Source: an uncultured Treponema sp. (GTDB taxonomy: Bacteria > Spirochaetota > Spirochaetia > Treponematales > Treponemataceae). Taken from it: a stretch of DNA of 58,516 nucleotides. The notes under the pieces were generated by a model, which saw only the letters and a list, made by a program, of their open reading frames with translations, searched no databases and had not been told where the DNA came from. The translations under genes and the position numbers were made by a program. Position 1 is the stretch's first letter. Each line of letters starts with the position of its first letter. Below are positions 39,871 through 49,735 of this stretch, piece by piece. The DNA is taken from positions 1 through 58,516 of the forward strand of contig NZ_CAKVAM010000008.1 of the NCBI RefSeq assembly GCF_934725225.1, read 5' to 3'.

Positions 39871-41729
39871 GCAAAAAATCAATCTGCATTGCGGCGTTTT
39901 GCTGCTTGGCTGCAGTTTTAGTTTGTTCGTGCTCTTCTCATTCTGAAGGTTCATCTTTTACTTCTGCGCTGGATTCTGTTGATGCTGCTGTTTCTCAGAA
40001 TTCCGCGGAAGACGCTTTAAAATCCTTAAAAAAACTTGAAAAAAAAGCTTATGCTTCTTATGAATTTCTTGGAATTGCAAAACGCTATTTTTTCCTTGGC
40101 GAAGCAAAATCAGCGGAACGGGTTTTAAAAAAAGGCCTTAAAAAAAATCCCAAAAATCCTGAGCTTTCCGCTGTGTACGCAAATTTTCTTTTAAGAGAAA
40201 ATCGGCTTGAAGAAGCTTTTCAAATTTCACTTTGCTTAAAAGATTCCAGATATTCTTCGATTTATGCGGAATGCGTTTTAAAAAAAGCCTTGCTTGCGAT
40301 AGAAAATGGCGAGCCTGTTTTGAAATCTGCATTCAATCCTGTTTCCAAAAAAAAGAAAAATAAATCCGCGGAAATAAAAACTTCGGAAGAAATAAAAGAA
40401 ATTTTTTGCAGTCCGGATTTTATTTCTGTGTACAAAAATGCTTTTGATGGTTCGGATGAAAGCATTTGGATTTTTAATGCCGCTTCAATTTTTATGCGCA
40501 GCGGTGAATTTAAAAATGCCGTGGCTTTGTATCCAAAGAAAATTTCAAGCAGCAAGGAAAGTCTTTTTTGGGGCTGCATTTTTTTTGATTCAGGACTTTA
40601 CGCGGAAAGCATTGCAGCTTTGGAAGCCAGCTCAAAACTTGCCTCGTTCGCAGAAAAAACTGATTTGCCCACAAAAATTGAAATTCTTTCTCTTGAGTCG
40701 GACGGATTTTATATTGAAGGCGAGGAAAATTCTTCCGAGAAAATTCGTCAAAATCTTATTCAGAATTTTCCAAATATTCCGCCGCAGATATACATGAACA
40801 GCGCAATGTTTGCCAAGCGGAACAACGATTTTGAAAAAGAACAAAAACTTCTCGATTTTCTTTCTGTTGATTTTCCAGATTATTTGCCGGGACTTGCGGC
40901 TCTTGGCGAATTTTCACTTGATCAGATAAAAAATCAGCATGAGGATTTTCTTTCGCAAAAAATTAGAAACGCCGGATTAAAAACTTTGAGCATGGAAAAA
41001 AAAGACAAAGTTCCGGTTGTGTCGTTTGATTCCGTTCTTGAAAAACTTGATTCTCTTATTGCGTCCAAAAATTCGGAAGCCTTGGTTTTAAAGGATGCGC
41101 TTGTTGCTCAAAAAAATAAAATTGATAAAACTGAAAAGCCTGTTTCTGACATTTGGCTGATGCTTGAAAAAAATGTTTCCGCGGAAAATATTTATCCTGA
41201 ATCTGTTTTAAAGCACTGCGTTTTTTCTCTTTTAAATGAAAATTCCGAGCCGGATGCGGAAGCTCTTTTTGATTCATATTACAAGTCTAAGTATGATTTT
41301 TTGCCTGAAGATTCGCCTGAAAACCTTGAGCTTTGGGAATGTGAACTTTGCGCCTGGTTTGCCTGCAAAAAAGGAAATTTCAAATCTGGAATTTCTCTTT
41401 ACAATTTTATCGCGGAAAATTATGGAAACCGGATTGCCGCGTTGAATTCTTCTTCAAAAAATTCTTCAATTATAAACGCGTTTGTCAATCTTGGCGTTTT
41501 GTATGCTAGCGTTGACCGTCTGCCAGAAGCTTTGGATTCGCTTAACATGGCTTCTGCAAAATCGTCTGAAGGAAAAGAAAAGGCTGAAATTTTGTTTAGA
41601 ATTGCACAGCTTGAATGGAAGCAGGGAAATTTGTACGGAGCTTCAAGAGCTTTAAAATATGCGCTTTCGTTGGATTCAGAAAATAACAAGGCGCGTTTGC
41701 TTCAGAAAAAAATTCAGGCGGAAAAATGA
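39867..41729 (+). CDS. TPR lipoprotein
   Basis: Protein of 620 residues. GTG start overlaps the nusB stop. The signal peptide ends in a Cys-rich lipobox (VCSCSS). Repeated helical pairs of the tetratricopeptide type fill the body (FFLGEAKSAERVLKKGLKKN, then LSAVYANFLLRENRLEEAF, and near the end LYGASRALKYALSLDSENN). No enzyme domain is visible. Treponemes encode many TPR lipoproteins thought to scaffold envelope complexes; the partner is unknown. Confidence 0.75.
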   Translation: MSKKSICIAAFCCLAAVLVCSCSSHSEGSSFTSALDSVDAAVSQNSAEDALKSLKKLEKKAYASYEFLGIAKRYFFLGEAKSAERVLKKGLKKNPKNPELSAVYANFLLRENRLEEAFQISLCLKDSRYSSIYAECVLKKALLAIENGEPVLKSAFNPVSKKKKNKSAEIKTSEEIKEIFCSPDFISVYKNAFDGSDESIWIFNAASIFMRSGEFKNAVALYPKKISSSKESLFWGCIFFDSGLYAESIAALEASSKLASFAEKTDLPTKIEILSLESDGFYIEGEENSSEKIRQNLIQNFPNIPPQIYMNSAMFAKRNNDFEKEQKLLDFLSVDFPDYLPGLAALGEFSLDQIKNQHEDFLSQKIRNAGLKTLSMEKKDKVPVVSFDSVLEKLDSLIASKNSEALVLKDALVAQKNKIDKTEKPVSDIWLMLEKNVSAENIYPESVLKHCVFSLLNENSEPDAEALFDSYYKSKYDFLPEDSPENLELWECELCAWFACKKGNFKSGISLYNFIAENYGNRIAALNSSSKNSSIINAFVNLGVLYASVDRLPEALDSLNMASAKSSEGKEKAEILFRIAQLEWKQGNLYGASRALKYALSLDSENNKARLLQKKIQAEK

Positions 41730-41748
41730 AACTTATTTTCCATAGAAT

Positions 41749-41777
41749 TTGACTTTCAGGGAAAAAATTTGTATTTT
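41749..41777 (+). promoter_or_regulatory. groES promoter
   Basis: TTGACT at 41749-41754, 17-base spacer, TATTTT at 41772-41777. The roughly 80-base leader carries a stem GAGCG...CGCTC at 41793-41820. It is not a CIRCE element, so HrcA control is not indicated. Confidence 0.5.
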
Positions 41778-41862
41778 TATAGTATAAAAAAAGAGCGCAA
41801 TCAATTTATGTTGCCCGCTCAAAATTTTAAAAAATTTTCAAATATAGATTTGGAGGATTTAA

Positions 41863-42135
41863 ATGAAAGTAAAACCATTGGCAGACAGAGTTTTGGTAAA
41901 GCAGGTTGCCGCAGAAACAAAAACAGCTGGCGGACTTATTATTCCAGACACAGCGCAGGAAAAAACTCAGCAGGCTGTTGTTGAAGCTGTTGGTCCGGGA
42001 ACTGAAAAGGAAAAAATCACTGTAAAGCCTGGTGAAAAAATTTTGTATGACAAGTACGCTGGAACAGGAATTAAGATTGACGGTGAAGACTATCTTATTC
42101 TTAAAAACTGCGACATTATTGCTGTTGTAGAGTAA
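41863..42135 (+). CDS. groES: co-chaperonin GroES
   Basis: Protein of 90 residues of normal length. MKVKPLADRVLVKQVAAE opens the barrel, the mobile loop KTAGGLIIPDTAQEK contacts GroEL, and EDYLILKNCDIIAVVE closes the domain. TGGAGG precedes the ATG. groEL does not follow: a terminator and the sigma gene do, so the two chaperonin genes are separate in this genome. Confidence 0.95.
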   Translation: MKVKPLADRVLVKQVAAETKTAGGLIIPDTAQEKTQQAVVEAVGPGTEKEKITVKPGEKILYDKYAGTGIKIDGEDYLILKNCDIIAVVE

Positions 42136-42186
42136 TTTTTTATTTTTGGTGGGTCATTTTGACTCGCTTTGAATCAACACTTTATG

Positions 42187-42220
42187 GGCTGTGTCATTTT
42201 GATACAGCCTTGTTTGTTTT
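42187..42220 (+). terminator. groES terminator
   Basis: GGCTGTGTCA pairs with TGATACAGCC (one wobble) around TTT, followed by TTGTTTGTTTT. Confidence 0.8.
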
Positions 42221-42321
42221 AAATACTTTTAGAATCTGAAAAACCGCATTCAAATCAGCCTTTTTGCTATTGAAATCTAAAAATTTACTTATTTTTAAAA
42301 TATTTCTTGTTTTTATACAAC

Positions 42322-42338
42322 TTGGCACGTTTTATGCT
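42322..42338 (+). promoter_or_regulatory. sigma-54 (-24/-12) promoter
   Basis: TTGGCACGTTTTATGCT matches the consensus TGGCACG-N4-TTGCW at all but one conserved base. GG (42324-42325) and GC (42336-42337) are separated by exactly 10 bases. Transcription would start about 12 bases on, giving a leader near 28 bases to the sigma gene at 42377, which has TGGAGG before its ATG. No good sigma-70 promoter is seen here. Confidence 0.75.
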
Positions 42339-42376
42339 GTTTATTAAGTAAATAAAAGCATACTGGAGGCAAGAAA

Positions 42377-43228
42377 ATGACTAATGTTTCAGCAAAAGAT
42401 TTGGACGTTGTGAGGATTCATCTTAATGAAATAAAGAAAATTCCTCTTCTTACAAATGACGAAGAAACTCAGCTTGCAACAAAAGCCGCTGCTGGAGACA
42501 AAGCCGCAAGAGACAAGCTTTTGACTTCCAATATGCGCTTTGTTATAAAAATTGCTTCACAGTATTTGAACAAAGGTCTTGAATACGAGGATTTGATAAG
42601 TGAAGGCTATCTTGGACTTATGAAGGCGCTCGACCATTTTGACGTAAGCAAAGGCTACCATTTTATATCTTATGCAGTTTGGTGGATTCGCCAGAGCATA
42701 ATGAAAGCGATTGTTGATTTTGGCCGCCCGATTCGTTTGCCTGTAAATAAAGATGCTGAGCTTACTGAAATAAAAAGAGCGTGCCACAGCGTAAATCCGC
42801 ATGGAAAAAAATCAGAGGAAGAGGAGCTTGAAGAAGTTGCGCTCAAACTCGGAATGACAAAACATCACATAAGAGAAATGCTTAATATTTCGCAGGAAAT
42901 GATAAGCTTGGATTCTCCTATCAGCGGCGATTCCGATACTGCACTTGTTGACACAGTTTCTGCCGGAACTTTTACGCCGGAAGATGCAGCCATCGATGCT
43001 TCTTTGAAAACTGAAATTGACAAGGCTTTTGTGGGCTTGGACAAAAAATCGGTTGAAGTTCTTAATATGCGCTACGGTCTTAACGGTCAAGGCGAAAGAA
43101 CATTGAAAGAAGTCGGCGAAAAAATGAATCTTTCAAGAGAACGTGTCCGCCAGATTGAAAAACATGCGATTGCAAAAATCCGTGCAAACAAAATCTGCGA
43201 CATTTCCCTTAAGGATTATGTTGCTTAA
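42377..43228 (+). CDS. group 2 sigma-70 family RNA polymerase sigma factor
   Basis: Protein of 283 residues. It lacks region 1.1 and begins in region 1.2 (DLDVVRIHLNEIKKIPLLTN). Region 2 has YEDLISEGYLGLMKALDHFD and YAVWWIRQSIMKAI, region 3 LEEVALKLGMTKHHIREML, and region 4 ALRYG-type NMRYGLNGQGERTLKEVG plus the helix-turn-helix NLSRERVRQIEKHAIAKI. That makes it an RpoS/RpoD-like non-essential sigma. It is preceded by a sigma-54 promoter, so it probably stands second in a sigma cascade. Its 3' end overlaps recG by 20 bases on the opposite strand. Confidence 0.9.
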   Translation: MTNVSAKDLDVVRIHLNEIKKIPLLTNDEETQLATKAAAGDKAARDKLLTSNMRFVIKIASQYLNKGLEYEDLISEGYLGLMKALDHFDVSKGYHFISYAVWWIRQSIMKAIVDFGRPIRLPVNKDAELTEIKRACHSVNPHGKKSEEEELEEVALKLGMTKHHIREMLNISQEMISLDSPISGDSDTALVDTVSAGTFTPEDAAIDASLKTEIDKAFVGLDKKSVEVLNMRYGLNGQGERTLKEVGEKMNLSRERVRQIEKHAIAKIRANKICDISLKDYVA

Positions 43229-45395
43229 GCTGGCATAAAGCGTCGTATCGTGCGGTCTTGAGAATTTCTTTATCACGGCTTAAGTCGGCTATGTTCAATG
43301 CAAAATATCCTGACTGGGCTGTTCCAAAGACTTCTCCAGGACCGCGCAATTTTAAATCTTCTTCCGCAATGAAAAATCCATCATTGCTTTGGTGCAGTGC
43401 CTTTAATCGTGAAATTCCAGTTTCGGTGATGTTCTTGCTGTAAGTTAAAAAACAGTATGACTGGAATTTTCCGCGCCCGACTCTTCCGCGCAGCTGATGA
43501 AGTTCCGCAAGTCCAAATCCTTCGGCGTGCTCAATTGCAATGCAAGTTGCGTTCGGAACATCGACACCGACTTCTACGACTGTTGTTGCAACGAGAATTT
43601 GAATTTTTCCGCTTGAAAAATTTTTGAGTATTTCAGCCTGCTGTTCGTCTTCAGTTTTTCCGTGGATAAGCGCGCATTTGAAATTCGGATAAACTTCCTT
43701 TGAAAGAAAATCGAACATTTCTTCCGCGGATTTTAACGAGGCTTTTTCTGTTTGCTCCGCCTGCGGATTTTCTGCGATTCTTGGATAAACGAAATATGCC
43801 TGATGCCCTGCGTTCAATTCCTTTCTTATGGCTTCGTAGACGTTGCGTTCATTTCCGAAAACCGTAAGATAAGTTTTTACAGGAAGCCTTCCTTTGGGCA
43901 TGGTTTTTATTACGCTTATGTCAAGGTCGCCGAATGCAGTCAGCGCCAATGTCTGCGGAATCGGTGTTGCACTCATCATCAAAAGATCCGGGGAATGCGC
44001 CATGTGCTTGAACGAAATTCTTCCTTTTGAAATAATCGATTCTCTTTGCGTTACTCCGAATTTATGCTGCTCGTCTATTACCGCAAGCTGAAGATTTTTG
44101 TATTGCGTGTTTCTACTGAAAAGCGCGTGAGTTCCAATTACAATGTCAATGTTTCCGTCTCTAAGAGCATTTAAAAGAGGCTGCCTGCCGGAAGCTTTTA
44201 AATTTCCTGTGAGAAATGCTGTTCTTATTCCGGCTGGCTCTAAAAGTTTTGCGGCGTTTTCCGCGTGCTGGCGAGCAAGAAGTTCCGTGGGAGCAAGAAT
44301 TGCGCATTGTCCGCCGTAATCAATTGTCCGCGCACAGACAAAAAAAGACACAAGAGTTTTTCCAGAACCGACATCGCCTTGCAAAAGCCGCTGCATGGAA
44401 AACGGAGGTTTTGAAAGTTTCTGCGGAGCATTCAGCATTGTGTTGCATTCAGTCTGGCTTTTGTCAATGTCGCGGTTCATTTCTAAAATTGAATTCATCT
44501 GATCCAATGTAAGCTCAAAATTCAGGCTGCTGAAAATTTGCTTTTGACGCGGTGAAAGGCTTTTTTGAAATTCACATTTTATCTGCTCAAGCCCCGTTTC
44601 TGAATCTGGCGTGGAAAAATACGGATATGCTTCCGGCGCAAAATCCTGCGAAGGCAAAGTTCCGCGGTGCGTAAGTGCGCGTTCGAGCATTTTGTATTCA
44701 AAAAGATAAAGCTCTTCGTAAATTAAAGTTTTTCTTGCTTCCTGCGCCTGAATTAAATTTTGCGGCTGATGAATAAAAAGAATCGCTTCGCTTTTATTTA
44801 AAAGATTCCGTTCTTTTATGATTTGTTCTGGAATTTCGTTGCTTATGTTTTTTGCGAATTGCCTTAATGCCTGCGCCACAGTTTTTCTGTAGATTTTTTG
44901 CGTGAGACCTTCTGTAAGCGGATAGATTGGAATTACCGTGCTGTCTGGAACTGGAACATTTTCAAAGTCCGATAAATTTCCGTCGAACGAAATTCTTGAA
45001 GCTTCAAAAGATGAAGACTGAAGCTCGTTGTATTTTGTTTCAAATTTTCCAGTTACGGCGATGATGCTTCCTTCTGGCAGAGATTTTGCAAGAAAGTCTC
45101 GGTTGAATACAACAAGCCAGGCGTTTGCGCTTCCGTCGGTTATTGCGATTTTCAAGGTTTTCATTTTTCCGTAGCCGAACCACTGGTGAGCCGTCACTTT
45201 GCAGATTGTGTGGACTTTTGGAAAATTTGCGTAATCTCTTAGCGGAATCCGTTTTGTTCTGTCTTCGTAGTCGCGCGGAAAAACAGAAAGCAAATCGGCT
45301 ACTGTGAAAATATTCAGGCTGGCGAATTTTTTTGCCGCGGCAGGACCTACACCAGAAAGTGTTTCTACAGCGGCTCCAAGTTCAGAAAGAATCAT
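43209..45395 (-). CDS. recG: ATP-dependent DNA helicase RecG
   Basis: Protein of 728 residues. The N-terminal wedge/OB domain starts with a helix-hairpin-helix-like VETLSGVGPAAAKKFASLNI. The helicase core has Walker A GDVGSGKT, the DEAD-like box VIDEQHKFGV, the motif MMSATPIPQTLALTAFGDLD, and motif VI QLRGRVGRGKFQSYC. It reverses stalled replication forks and migrates Holliday junctions. It abuts yggT directly, as the last gene of dnaE-yggT-recG. Confidence 0.96.
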   Translation of the reverse strand: MILSELGAAVETLSGVGPAAAKKFASLNIFTVADLLSVFPRDYEDRTKRIPLRDYANFPKVHTICKVTAHQWFGYGKMKTLKIAITDGSANAWLVVFNRDFLAKSLPEGSIIAVTGKFETKYNELQSSSFEASRISFDGNLSDFENVPVPDSTVIPIYPLTEGLTQKIYRKTVAQALRQFAKNISNEIPEQIIKERNLLNKSEAILFIHQPQNLIQAQEARKTLIYEELYLFEYKMLERALTHRGTLPSQDFAPEAYPYFSTPDSETGLEQIKCEFQKSLSPRQKQIFSSLNFELTLDQMNSILEMNRDIDKSQTECNTMLNAPQKLSKPPFSMQRLLQGDVGSGKTLVSFFVCARTIDYGGQCAILAPTELLARQHAENAAKLLEPAGIRTAFLTGNLKASGRQPLLNALRDGNIDIVIGTHALFSRNTQYKNLQLAVIDEQHKFGVTQRESIISKGRISFKHMAHSPDLLMMSATPIPQTLALTAFGDLDISVIKTMPKGRLPVKTYLTVFGNERNVYEAIRKELNAGHQAYFVYPRIAENPQAEQTEKASLKSAEEMFDFLSKEVYPNFKCALIHGKTEDEQQAEILKNFSSGKIQILVATTVVEVGVDVPNATCIAIEHAEGFGLAELHQLRGRVGRGKFQSYCFLTYSKNITETGISRLKALHQSNDGFFIAEEDLKLRGPGEVFGTAQSGYFALNIADLSRDKEILKTARYDALCQLKQHNP

Positions 45396-45977
45396 TTACA
45401 AAATTATCGACAAAATAAGCGCGAGAAGAATTCTTAATGCAAACTGCAAAAATAAAAGGGCGATTATTGAAATTATCAAGGCGGCTTTGTAAGTTATGCG
45501 TTTGCCCATTGCGAATGTTCTTGCGATTCTATAGACAATCGGCGAAATTGAGTTGTCAATCTGGTTTGCCATGAATCCGCTTGTGTTGTACGAATCCTTG
45601 TTTATCATTATCAAAATTAATCGTATTGCAAAAAGAATTATCAGAAAGAAAATGAGCGATGACAGAATTGAAAAGAAAATTCCAAGAATCATTGCCAGAA
45701 TCATCTGGAGATTTATGTAGCCTCCATTTGCAAGGCTTGAAAAAAGCTGCGAGCCTGCGCCCAAAATGCACAACGCAAGCGCAGGGCTAAAGTCAAAGCT
45801 TCCGAATCTAAGCCATTTTATTCCGCGGAAAAGATTCATGTACGGATCGCATATTTGTGCCAGAATGTCCGCCGGTTTGCTGTATGAATAATTTGGAATC
45901 CAAGTGATTATTATTCGCAAAAGACATAAAAGAGAATATAGTGATAAAAAAGCTGAAATTATTCTTAAGATAAACAT
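45396..45977 (-). CDS. YggT family membrane protein
   Basis: Protein of 193 residues with two YggT-type repeats, each a pair of hydrophobic helices. The first contains SLLCLLRIIITWIPN and ILAQICDPYMNLFRGIKWLR, and the second ends in a Leu/Ile-rich helix. Family members are linked to membrane protein insertion, osmotic tolerance or cell-shape functions, none firmly. GGAGG lies before the ATG. It sits between dnaE and recG with no gap to recG. Confidence 0.85.
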   Translation of the reverse strand: MFILRIISAFLSLYSLLCLLRIIITWIPNYSYSKPADILAQICDPYMNLFRGIKWLRFGSFDFSPALALCILGAGSQLFSSLANGGYINLQMILAMILGIFFSILSSLIFFLIILFAIRLILIMINKDSYNTSGFMANQIDNSISPIVYRIARTFAMGKRITYKAALIISIIALLFLQFALRILLALILSIIL

Positions 45978-45999
45978 GGCGTAAAAACCTCCTGTGCCA

Positions 46000-48900
46000 T
46001 TATTCAGTCCAGACTTCCTGAACTCCGGAAATATCTTTTAGGCTGTCTATGTATTCCTTTGTGTTTGGAACGGTCAGCTGAGTGTTTGCCTTTACAACGT
46101 AAGTTTTTCCGTCTATTTCTATATGAAAATATACTAACAAAGTTCCCGTTCCGCCAAACAAAACATCTCTAAGCGGCGCGATTTCTTTTACGGAAGAAAA
46201 ACCTTGCTCAAGCTGAATGTGGACGCTTGAAATTGCCTTTTGCTGCAAAGTTGCAATGTCTTCAATTGATTCTACAAGGAAACTCGGAACTTCCCTTGAG
46301 CCGTCAACTTTGCCTTTAAACGCATAAACTTTTTCGGCTTCAATCTGACTTGAATATTTTTCCCAAATAGCAGGAAAGAATGTTACGTCAATGAATCCCT
46401 TGTAGTCGGCGAGTTTTGCAAATGCCATCTGCTTGCCTTTTTTTGTCATTATGATTTTTAAATCCTGAAGCATTCCGATTGCAATGTATGTTTTGCCGGA
46501 ATTTCTTGCCTGCCAAGATGACCTTCCGCTTGATTCCAGCGATGCTTTTTCCGCCTTGTCAATTTTTGCCCAGCGTCCGATATTTTCGCTGTTGCAGGTT
46601 GCGCAGGTTTCTATTGCGGTTTTGTAGTCGTCCAAAGGATGCCCGGAAACAAAGCAGCCTATGAGTTCTTTTTCCATATTAAGACGTTCCATTTTTGGAA
46701 GGTCTTCGCATTCTTCAAACTTAAAGTCTTCAAATTCTTTTATTCCGGCATCCTCAAAAAGGCTTGCCTGTCCGTATTCCTTGGAAGCGTTCTTTTTGTC
46801 TTCGTATTCAATTACGCGCTCAAAGTTCATGGTGAGAGTTGCGCGGTTTTGTCCCAAGTTGTCGAATGCGCCGGTTTTTATAAGAACTTCTATTGCTTTT
46901 TTGTTTACATCTTTGTTGCTCAGCCTTTCAATAAAATCCACGAAAGATTTGTAAGGTCCGTTTTTCTCGCGCTCTTCAACAATTGCTCTTGCAGCTCCTT
47001 CGCCCATTCCTTTTATTCCTTTAAGACCGAACACAATGTGTCCGTCGATAACATCAAAGATTGAGTCGGAACGGTTTACGTCCGGCGGATCAACTGGAAT
47101 TCCCATTTTTCGCGCTTCTTCAATATATTCAGGAAGAGTGTCTGTGGAAGTGATTTCGTTGGTCAGGTTTGCCGCCATGAATTCAGCTTTTTTGTGGGTT
47201 TTAAGCCATCCTGTTCGGTAAGCAAGAACTGTATAAGCCGCCGCATGCGACTTGTTGAATCCGTAGCCTGCAAAAGGAACCATGATTTCAAAAATATCTG
47301 CGGCGTGTTTTTCAGTGAATCCCTGTTTTATCGCGCCTTCAATAAATTCCTTCTTTTTTCCCATCAAAACTTCTGGCTTCTTTTTACCCATCGCGCGCCG
47401 GAGCATATCTGCCGCACCAAGGGAAAATCCCGCGATTTTTTGGGAAACCTGCATAACCTGTTCCTGATAAACCATAACGCCGTAAGTTTCCTTTAGGATT
47501 CCTTCAAGGCACGGATCTGGATAGTGAACGGTTTCTGGCTTCCATTTGCCTTCGATGTACTGCGGAATATAGTCAAGCGGACCCGGACGGTAAAGCGCGT
47601 TCAAGGCAACAAGCTCTTCCACGCATCTTGGCTGGCACTGACGCAATATTTTCTGCATTCCCGGAGATTCAAACTGGAAGATTGCAACAGAGTCTCCGCG
47701 GCAGAACAAGTCGAATGTCTCGGAATCGGTTTCGCTTACGTTTTCTGTCCTGAATTCCGGCTCGTCTGGCTTTTTGTGCTTGTTGATTATGTTTTCGGCA
47801 TAGCGGATTAAAGAAAGCGTTTTAAGTCCAAGGTAGTCGAACTTTACAAGTCCGCACGGCTCGATTATGTCCATTGTGTACTGAACCGCAACTTCGCCTG
47901 TCTTTGGATCTTTGAAAACCGGCGCCCAGTCTGGAAGAGCAGTAAGTCCGATTACCATTCCCGAAGCGTGAAGCCCAGTGTTTCTGATTAAGCCTTCAAG
48001 CTTTTTGCAAAGAGCAATCCAGCGGTCAAAAGTTTTTTTGTCAAGCCCGATTGTCGCCTCTGGATTTTCGCTGATTGGAATAAGCTGTCCGCCGTCTGGA
48101 AATTTGTCTGTGGGCGGCTCGAGCGCGTTTTTCAGTTTTGCCTTTGGATTGTCCGGAATGCAGGCTTTTACTTTTGTAACAATCGAAAGCGGAATGTTTA
48201 AAATTCGTCCAACATCGGCAAGGCAGTTCTTGGGCTTTAAAGTTCCGAACGTTACAATGTGTCCGACCTGCGGTTCTCCGTAAGTTTCCCTTGTATGCTG
48301 AATGATGTTTTGCCTAAAATCGAAGTCCATGTCTATATCAAAATCCGGCATGGAAACGCGCTCTGGATTTAAGAAACGCTCAAAAATCAGCTTGAATCTG
48401 AACGGATCAATGTCTGTGATTGTCATGCAGTACGCGACAAGAGAACCTGCTCCTGAACCGCGCCCCGGACCAATCGGAATGCCGTGTTCCTTTGCCCAGT
48501 TGATAAATTCCCAAACAATCAGAAAGTAGCCCGAAAATCCCATTTTAAAGATAATTCCAAGCTCGTATTCGCACCGCCGCCTTATTGCCTGCGTGATTTC
48601 CGGGTAGCGCACTCTAAGACCTTTTTCTACAAGGCAGCGCACATAGTCGTCCTGATTTTCCGTGTAGTCTTCATGCTTTTGAAATTCGATTGGAAGTGAA
48701 AAACGCGGAAGGCAGCCTTTTAGTTCGGGCGTTGTGTACTGATGAATTGTAAGGTTGCACATATTGGCGATTTTTATTGTGTTCGCCATTGCTTCCGGGT
48801 AGTTCGGAAAAAGAATCGACATTTCCTGTTCTGTCTTTAAGTACCATTCTTTTCTTCCGCCGCCCATTGTCTGATGAGGCTCGTCCAAAAGCTTCTTGAA

Positions 48901-49641
48901 TCCAATGCACCTTAAAGCGTCCTGTGCTTCAGCGTCGTCCTTGTTGCAGTAATGAACATCGTTTGTAAGAACAAGCGGAATGTCCAAGTCTTTGGAAAGC
49001 TTTATGAGTTTGACTGCGACTTCTTTTTGCTCGTCAAGTCCGTGGTCTTGGATTTCTATGTAGTAGCGGTCCGGTCCGAAAAGCTCCTTGTATTCCTTTG
49101 CAACCCGGTACGCGTCTTCGTCCCTTCCGTTTAAAAGCAGCTGCGGAAGTTCGCCCTGAATGCACGCGCTCAGGCAGATAAGTCCTTCGTGGTATTTTTT
49201 TAGAAGCTCAAAGTCTATTCTTGGTTTTCCGTAGTAAAGCCCTTCCGTGTATGCGATTGAAGAAAGCCATGACATATTTTTGTAGCCTGTCTGATTTTCG
49301 CACAAAAGAATAAGGTGAAAGTAATGGCTGTTTTTTCCGTTGCGCCCGAACGGAACATCGTTGTGCTCTGTGTGGCTTCCCCAGGCGACATAAAATTCTT
49401 CGCCTACAATCGGGTTTATTCCGTTTACGTGGCAGAGCTTTTCAAAGTTGAGCGAGCCGAACATATTTCCGTGGTCAGTAAGAGCCAGCGCCGGCATATT
49501 AAGCTCTTTTGCCCTTGCAACAAGCGTGTCAATCTTGCTTGCGCCGTCCAGAATTGAATAGTCTGAATGGACGTGAAGGTGAACAAAATTGCTAACCGGA
49601 GTTCCTTCCGGGGCATCAGGAAATTTATGATAGTCAGCCAA
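46000..49641 (-). CDS. dnaE: DNA polymerase III alpha subunit
   Basis: Protein of 1213 residues, the replicative polymerase. The PHP domain opens with FVHLHVHSDYSILDGASK and has LALTDHGNMFGSL. The catalytic Asp residues are in SMPDFDIDMDFDFRQ, with GPGRGSGAGSLVAYCM just before. The thumb and finger segments have YGFNKSHAAAYTVLAYRTGW. A helix-hairpin-helix, an OB fold (AIGMLQDLKIIMTKKGKQMA) and a tail end the protein. AAGGAG precedes the ATG. It leads a minus-strand operon with yggT and recG. Confidence 0.97.
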   Translation of the reverse strand: MADYHKFPDAPEGTPVSNFVHLHVHSDYSILDGASKIDTLVARAKELNMPALALTDHGNMFGSLNFEKLCHVNGINPIVGEEFYVAWGSHTEHNDVPFGRNGKNSHYFHLILLCENQTGYKNMSWLSSIAYTEGLYYGKPRIDFELLKKYHEGLICLSACIQGELPQLLLNGRDEDAYRVAKEYKELFGPDRYYIEIQDHGLDEQKEVAVKLIKLSKDLDIPLVLTNDVHYCNKDDAEAQDALRCIGFKKLLDEPHQTMGGGRKEWYLKTEQEMSILFPNYPEAMANTIKIANMCNLTIHQYTTPELKGCLPRFSLPIEFQKHEDYTENQDDYVRCLVEKGLRVRYPEITQAIRRRCEYELGIIFKMGFSGYFLIVWEFINWAKEHGIPIGPGRGSGAGSLVAYCMTITDIDPFRFKLIFERFLNPERVSMPDFDIDMDFDFRQNIIQHTRETYGEPQVGHIVTFGTLKPKNCLADVGRILNIPLSIVTKVKACIPDNPKAKLKNALEPPTDKFPDGGQLIPISENPEATIGLDKKTFDRWIALCKKLEGLIRNTGLHASGMVIGLTALPDWAPVFKDPKTGEVAVQYTMDIIEPCGLVKFDYLGLKTLSLIRYAENIINKHKKPDEPEFRTENVSETDSETFDLFCRGDSVAIFQFESPGMQKILRQCQPRCVEELVALNALYRPGPLDYIPQYIEGKWKPETVHYPDPCLEGILKETYGVMVYQEQVMQVSQKIAGFSLGAADMLRRAMGKKKPEVLMGKKKEFIEGAIKQGFTEKHAADIFEIMVPFAGYGFNKSHAAAYTVLAYRTGWLKTHKKAEFMAANLTNEITSTDTLPEYIEEARKMGIPVDPPDVNRSDSIFDVIDGHIVFGLKGIKGMGEGAARAIVEEREKNGPYKSFVDFIERLSNKDVNKKAIEVLIKTGAFDNLGQNRATLTMNFERVIEYEDKKNASKEYGQASLFEDAGIKEFEDFKFEECEDLPKMERLNMEKELIGCFVSGHPLDDYKTAIETCATCNSENIGRWAKIDKAEKASLESSGRSSWQARNSGKTYIAIGMLQDLKIIMTKKGKQMAFAKLADYKGFIDVTFFPAIWEKYSSQIEAEKVYAFKGKVDGSREVPSFLVESIEDIATLQQKAISSVHIQLEQGFSSVKEIAPLRDVLFGGTGTLLVYFHIEIDGKTYVVKANTQLTVPNTKEYIDSLKDISGVQEVWTE

Positions 49642-49735
49642 GCCAAGCTCCTTGCAGTTTTTTAGCTGCCATCATTCTAATAGAAAAAGCCTCTTTTTGC
49701 TAGGCGAAGTTTTGCGATGGCAAGAATAGGACTGT

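Noticed and set aside
41778..41862. CIRCE operator before groES
   Set aside because: The only stem is GAGCG...CGCTC; TTAGCACTC-N9-GAGTGCTAA is absent.
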